Source of the DNA: Nocardioides sp. 503
Lineage (GTDB): Bacteria; Actinomycetota; Actinomycetes; Propionibacteriales; Nocardioidaceae
Assembly: GCF_004522095.1 (NCBI RefSeq)
Contig: NZ_SPUI01000009.1
Location: 80,996 to 144,995 of the forward strand
Length of the DNA stretch: 64,000 nucleotides
Reading direction: 5' to 3'
Part shown: piece by piece, positions 61,408 to 64,000 of the stretch
Position numbering within the stretch: position 1 is the stretch's first letter
How the letters are laid out: every line of letters starts with the position of its first letter
Notes under the pieces: generated by a model
What the model saw: only the letters and a program-made list of their open reading frames with translations
Database searches by the model: none
What the model was told of the DNA's origin: nothing
Made by a program: the position numbers and the translations under genes

Positions 61408-62795
61408 CGCGCCACCTCCTCGCGCGGCTCGGGCCCGTAGGGGCTCGGCAGGTCGGTCTCGCCGGCGCGCCAGCGACGTGCCATGGAGCGCAGCACGACC
61501 ACGGCCCCGGTGGTCATGCCGGCGTAGACCACGACGGTCGCGCCGAGCAGCCACCACAGGCCGGAGTTGCTGCCCGCGGCCTCGGTGGTGCGCAGGACGC
61601 CGTAGACGACCCACGGCTGGCGGCCGACCTCGGTCGCGATCCAGCCCGCCTCGAGGGCGACGACCGCGAGCGGCCCGGCGGTGGCCGCGAAGCGCAGGAA
61701 CCACCGCCGCTCCAGCAGGTCGCGCCCTCGCCAGCGCAGGAGCCAGAACAGCAGGACCGCGCCGGCCAGCAGGGTGCCGACGCCGATCATCGTCTGGAAG
61801 GCCCAGTGGGTGAAGTTGACCGGCGGCTGGTCCTCCGGCGGGATCGTGTCGAGGCCGGGCACGGGCTCGGTGAAGGAGTTCTGCGCGATGAGGGAGCCCA
61901 GCACGGGGATGTCGATCGCCCACCTGACCTCGCCGTCGACGAGCACGCCGCCGATCCGCAGCGGGGAGGGGCTCTCGGTCGTCTCGGCCAGCTCGAACGC
62001 CGCCAGCTTGGCCGGCTGCCGGTCCCCGAGGTTGCCGCCGAGCAGGTGGCCGATGAACGGCTGCGTCAGGGCGGCCACGGTGGCGAAGACGAACGGCACG
62101 ATGAAGCCGAGCCGGTGGTGCGCGTCGCGGCGCCCGCGCAGCATGCCGACGGCGTAGACCCCGGAGACGGTGAAGCCGACCACCATGAAGGCCGCGACCC
62201 ACATGTGCAGGAACTGCATGAACGCCAGGTCGTTGAACATCGCCGCCCACGGGTCGACGTTCGTGACCTCGCCGTCGACCATCGTGAAGCCGGCCGGTGC
62301 GTTCATCCAGGCGTTGACCGAGATCACGCAGAACGTGCCCACGACGCCGGCGGTCGCCATCGGCAGGAGCATCAGCAGGTGCCGGCGCGGTGGCATCCGG
62401 CCCCAGCCGTAGAGGTAGATCCCCAGGAAGATCGCCTCGACGAAGAACGACAGCCCCTCGAACGCGAACGGCAGCCCCAGCACGTCGCCGAACGGTCCCA
62501 TGAGCCCGGGCCACAGCAGCCCCATCTCGAAGCTGAGCACGGTGCCGGACACGGCGCCGATGGCGAACAGCACCGCTGAGACCTTCGACCAGCGCTTGGC
62601 CAAGCCGAGAGCCACGGGGTCGTCGCGGACGATGCCGCGACGGTGCACGACGAAGATCATCGCGGGGAAGGCGACCCCGAAGCAGGCCAGCACGATGTGC
62701 CAGCCGAGCGAGAGCGCCATCTGCTCGCGGGCCGGCAGCAGGCCCGCCGGGTCCTCGGCGGTGAGCAGCTGGAGGGTGAGCGCGGAGACCGTCAC
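61404..62795 (-). CDS. cydA: Cytochrome bd ubiquinol/menaquinol oxidase subunit I
   Basis: A 463-residue haem-bearing subunit. The haem b595 ligand His is in SLGWHIVLACFGVAFP, the haem b558 ligand His in FMQFLHMWVAAFMV, and GRQPWVVYGVLRT is the conserved CydA motif. The Q-loop after the sixth helix is short, the form usual in actinobacteria. GTG at 62795 fits a predicted -10 (TACGGT) six bases upstream and a family-like N-terminus. A perfect Rex operator lies 40 bases upstream of the start. Confidence 0.95.
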   Translation of the reverse strand: MTVSALTLQLLTAEDPAGLLPAREQMALSLGWHIVLACFGVAFPAMIFVVHRRGIVRDDPVALGLAKRWSKVSAVLFAIGAVSGTVLSFEMGLLWPGLMGPFGDVLGLPFAFEGLSFFVEAIFLGIYLYGWGRMPPRRHLLMLLPMATAGVVGTFCVISVNAWMNAPAGFTMVDGEVTNVDPWAAMFNDLAFMQFLHMWVAAFMVVGFTVSGVYAVGMLRGRRDAHHRLGFIVPFVFATVAALTQPFIGHLLGGNLGDRQPAKLAAFELAETTESPSPLRIGGVLVDGEVRWAIDIPVLGSLIAQNSFTEPVPGLDTIPPEDQPPVNFTHWAFQTMIGVGTLLAGAVLLFWLLRWRGRDLLERRWFLRFAATAGPLAVVALEAGWIATEVGRQPWVVYGVLRTTEAAGSNSGLWWLLGATVVVYAGMTTGAVVVLRSMARRWRAGETDLPSPYGPEPREEVAR

Positions 62796-62801
62796 ACCCC
62801 G

Positions 62802-62807
62802 ACCGTA
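62802..62807 (-). promoter_or_regulatory. cydA: Candidate -10 of cydAB (leaderless)
   Basis: TACGGT on the minus strand, six bases before the GTG at 62795. The spacing matches the other predicted leaderless promoters, but no -35 is clear. Confidence 0.35.
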
Positions 62808-62834
62808 GGACGCAGAGGCCGATCGTCCCACCCT

Positions 62835-62852
62835 TTGTGAAAGTTTTCACAA
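62835..62852. promoter_or_regulatory. Perfect Rex operator (ROP) between cydA and marR-type gene
   Basis: TTGTGAAAGTTTTCACAA matches TTGTGAA-N4-TTCACAA at all 14 fixed positions. Rex senses the NADH/NAD+ ratio and represses cytochrome bd genes in Streptomyces, so this site most likely controls cydAB. It could also affect the divergent MarR gene. Confidence 0.85.
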
Positions 62853-62891
62853 GTTCCGAACCGGGGTCCCGGCTGCCACTATGTCCGGACC

Positions 62892-63380
62892 ATGCCCCTG
62901 CCCTTCGACCCCATCGACGAAGCCGCTCGACAGTGGGGCAAGCGCTGGGACGGCGTGGCCTCCATGCACGCGGTCACCTCGCTCATGCGCGTGCAGCAGC
63001 TGGTCATCGGCCAGCTGGACGCGCTCCTCAAGCCGCACGGGTTGACCTTCGCCCGCTACGAGGCGCTGGTGCTGCTCGTCTTCTCCTCGCGAGGCTCGCT
63101 GCCACTGGGCAAGATGGGGGAGCGGCTCCAGGTCCACCCCACCTCCATCACCTCGATCGCACGCCGCCTCGAGGCAGCGGGCCACATCACCCGCCGCCCG
63201 CACCCCGACGACGGCCGTGCCGTCCTCGCCGAGATCACGGCCGAGGGCCGCGCCGTCGTCGAGGCCGCGACCCGCGACCTCGTCGAGTCCGGCTTCGCCC
63301 TCAACGCCATGAGCGACCCCGACCTCCAAGCCCTCTCCGAGCTCCTCCGCCCCGTACGCCGCCAGGCCGGCGACTTCTGA
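62892..63380 (+). CDS. MarR-family transcriptional regulator
   Basis: A 162-residue winged-helix regulator. The recognition region is LPLGKMGERLQVHPTSITSI, followed by the wing RRPHPDDGRAVLAEITAEGRAV. The N-terminal dimer helix includes MHAVTSLMRVQQLVIGQLDALL. It is divergent from cydAB across a 96-base region that holds the Rex operator, so it may regulate cydAB or itself. The inducer is unknown. Confidence 0.92.
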   Translation: MPLPFDPIDEAARQWGKRWDGVASMHAVTSLMRVQQLVIGQLDALLKPHGLTFARYEALVLLVFSSRGSLPLGKMGERLQVHPTSITSIARRLEAAGHITRRPHPDDGRAVLAEITAEGRAVVEAATRDLVESGFALNAMSDPDLQALSELLRPVRRQAGDF

Positions 63381-63394
63381 CGCTCGGGAGAACC

Positions 63395-63772
63395 GGTGGT
63401 CGAGCAGTGAGGAGCGCCAGCGACGAGCGCCCGTCGAGCCCCCCGCACCTCTGGTCGCCTCCTCGCGTGAATCGGTGGTTGCGTGCGGCGCCGCGGTGGT
63501 CGCGGTCCTTGGCACTGACGGGGACGAGGTGGGCGGTGGTGGCGCTCCGCTGCCGGCTCCCGGTGGTTGAGGTGCGAGCGCAGCGAGCCTCGAAACCACG
63601 TGCCGGTGGTCGAGCAGTGAGGAGCGCCAGCGACGAGCGCCCGTCGAGACCCCGCACCTCTGGTCGTCTCCTGGCGTGAATCGGTGGTCGCGTGCGGCGC
63701 CGCGGTCGTCGCGGTCTCTGGCATTGACGGGGACGAGGTAGGCGGTGCTTGCGCGCCGCTGCCGGCTTCTTG
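63395..63772. repeat. Two direct copies of a ~168-bp intergenic repeat
   Basis: Copy 1 (63395-63562) and copy 2 (63605-63772) share a 44-base identical start ending GTCGAG, then about 120 bases with scattered changes. The two copies are 210 bases apart. There is no credible gene in either copy. Confidence 0.85.
63562..63599. repeat. REP-like palindromic element, copy 1
   Basis: A 38-base element starting GGTGGTTGAGGTGCGAGCG and ending CCTCGAAACCAC. Its ends pair (GGTGGTT with AACCAC), making a hairpin-like structure. The same 38 bases recur at 63831-63868. Confidence 0.85.
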
Positions 63773-63780
63773 GTCGCTGG

Positions 63781-63819
63781 GGTTTCGAGACGGTTGCTGC
63801 GCAACCTCCTCAACCCACG
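63781..63819. repeat. REP-like variant element
   Basis: A related hairpin element: GGTTTCGAGACGG at the left and CCTCAACCCACG at the right, with an inner GGTTGC-TGC-GCAACC stem (63792-63806). It is in the opposite orientation to the 38-base copies. Confidence 0.6.
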
Positions 63820-63830
63820 ACGCCGACCTC

Positions 63831-63868
63831 GGTGGTTGAGGTGCGAGCGCAGCGAGCCTCGAAACCAC
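63831..63868. repeat. REP-like palindromic element, copy 2
   Basis: Identical over 38 bases to 63562-63599. The rest of 63381-63985 shows no gene. Confidence 0.85.
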
Positions 63869-63919
63869 CCCACCCCAGAGGGCTGAAAGTAAAATCGGAG
63901 AAAGAAAGCCACTAACCCT

Positions 63920-63936
63920 CCACACCCTGTGGATAA
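63920..63936. other. Short inverted repeat with a DnaA-box-like 9-mer
   Basis: CCACA-CCC-TGTGG is followed directly by ATAA, so TGTGGATAA (63928-63936) is the complement of the DnaA box TTATCCACA. It is a lone copy and may be coincidental. Confidence 0.3.
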
Positions 63937-63985
63937 GCGCCCTTTCACGCCTATGACTGTCGGTGGTCGCTGCTTGAGTGGACCC

Positions 63986-64000
63986 ATGAGCAGCCCCGCC
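63986..64000 (+). CDS. Possible start of a gene running off the window
   Basis: An ATG with four further codons (Met-Ser-Ser-Pro-Ala) reaches the window end in frame. It is preceded by GAGTGGACCC, a weak ribosome site. Too little is visible to say what it encodes. Confidence 0.25.

Noticed and set aside
63928..63936. DnaA-box-like TGTGGATAA as a replication origin
   Set aside because: Only one copy, with no dnaA, dnaN or box cluster nearby.
63056..63987. Open frames on both strands in the repeat region after the MarR gene
   Set aside because: They run through the direct repeats and hairpins, have Arg/Pro/Ser-rich composition and no start context or family motif.

Overview
The window is very GC-rich, densely packed actinobacterial chromosome, most likely from Nocardioides or a close relative. 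The evidence is the codon usage, GTG/TTG starts, -10 elements of the TAGGNT type, and an actinobacterial gene order. The block tRNA-Arg/argS-lysA-hom-thrC-thrB-rho-rpmE-prfA-prmC-tsaC-wecA-atp operon-DUF2550-cobalamin adenosyltransferase-nucS-methylmalonyl-CoA epimerase-thiolase follows the order I remember for Mycobacterium tuberculosis Rv1292-Rv1323. No prophage, IS element, integrase, CRISPR array or rRNA was seen.

Layout. 1-6 kb: a 5'-truncated serine hydroxymethyltransferase-like gene, an acetoacetate-decarboxylase-like gene, and the large 2-oxoglutarate decarboxylase/dehydrogenase gene kgd followed six bases later by a 58-residue DUF6104 gene. 6-8 kb: a lipoprotein, an LCP ligase, a long bidirectional hairpin and tRNA-Arg(CCG). 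8-14.4 kb: argS-lysA-hom-thrC-thrB. 14.4-21.4 kb: rho (with a repetitive Asn/Gln/Arg/Asp-rich insertion), a lone receiver protein, rpmE, prfA, prmC, tsaC and wecA. 21.4-29.3 kb: the complete F-type ATP synthase operon, preceded by a Rex-like operator and closed by a 17-bp hairpin. 29.3-36.9 kb: DUF2550, MFS, lipoprotein, PduO-type adenosyltransferase, a STAS protein, ethylmalonyl-CoA mutase, a DtxR/IdeR-box small protein with a ferritin, and D-amino-acid oxidase. 36.9-48 kb: DUF952, nucS, a tandem 3-hydroxyacyl-CoA dehydrogenase, GNAT, SRPBCC, GH114, hydrolase, CGNR, EamA, AI-2E and Scy/DivIVA-like genes. 48-52.5 kb: crotonyl-CoA carboxylase/reductase, methylmalonyl-CoA epimerase, acetyl-CoA acetyltransferase and MeaB. 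52.5-59 kb: SRPBCC, a secreted Asp-box protein and a 1553-residue secreted M1 peptidase with ten Ig-like repeats. 59-63.4 kb: glyoxalase-like, SDR, cydB-cydA (with a perfect Rex operator) and MarR. 63.4-64 kb: non-coding DNA full of repeats.

How the parts work together. Adenosyltransferase, ethylmalonyl-CoA mutase, 3-hydroxyacyl-CoA dehydrogenase, crotonyl-CoA carboxylase/reductase, epimerase, thiolase and MeaB make a near-complete upper ethylmalonyl-CoA pathway (C2 assimilation and extender-unit supply) spread over 20 kb. Three of these genes carry a similar short palindrome (TTACY-N4-RGTNR) in their promoter regions, a candidate shared operator. The ATP synthase operon and the cytochrome bd operon each carry a Rex-type operator, which would link both to NADH/NAD+ balance. 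The iron box sits at a predicted leaderless promoter of a small Cys/Lys-rich protein directly ahead of a ferritin.

Limits. All calls are from reading the sequence; no database searches or folding programs were run. Family names rest on recognised motifs. Promoters and operators are predictions.
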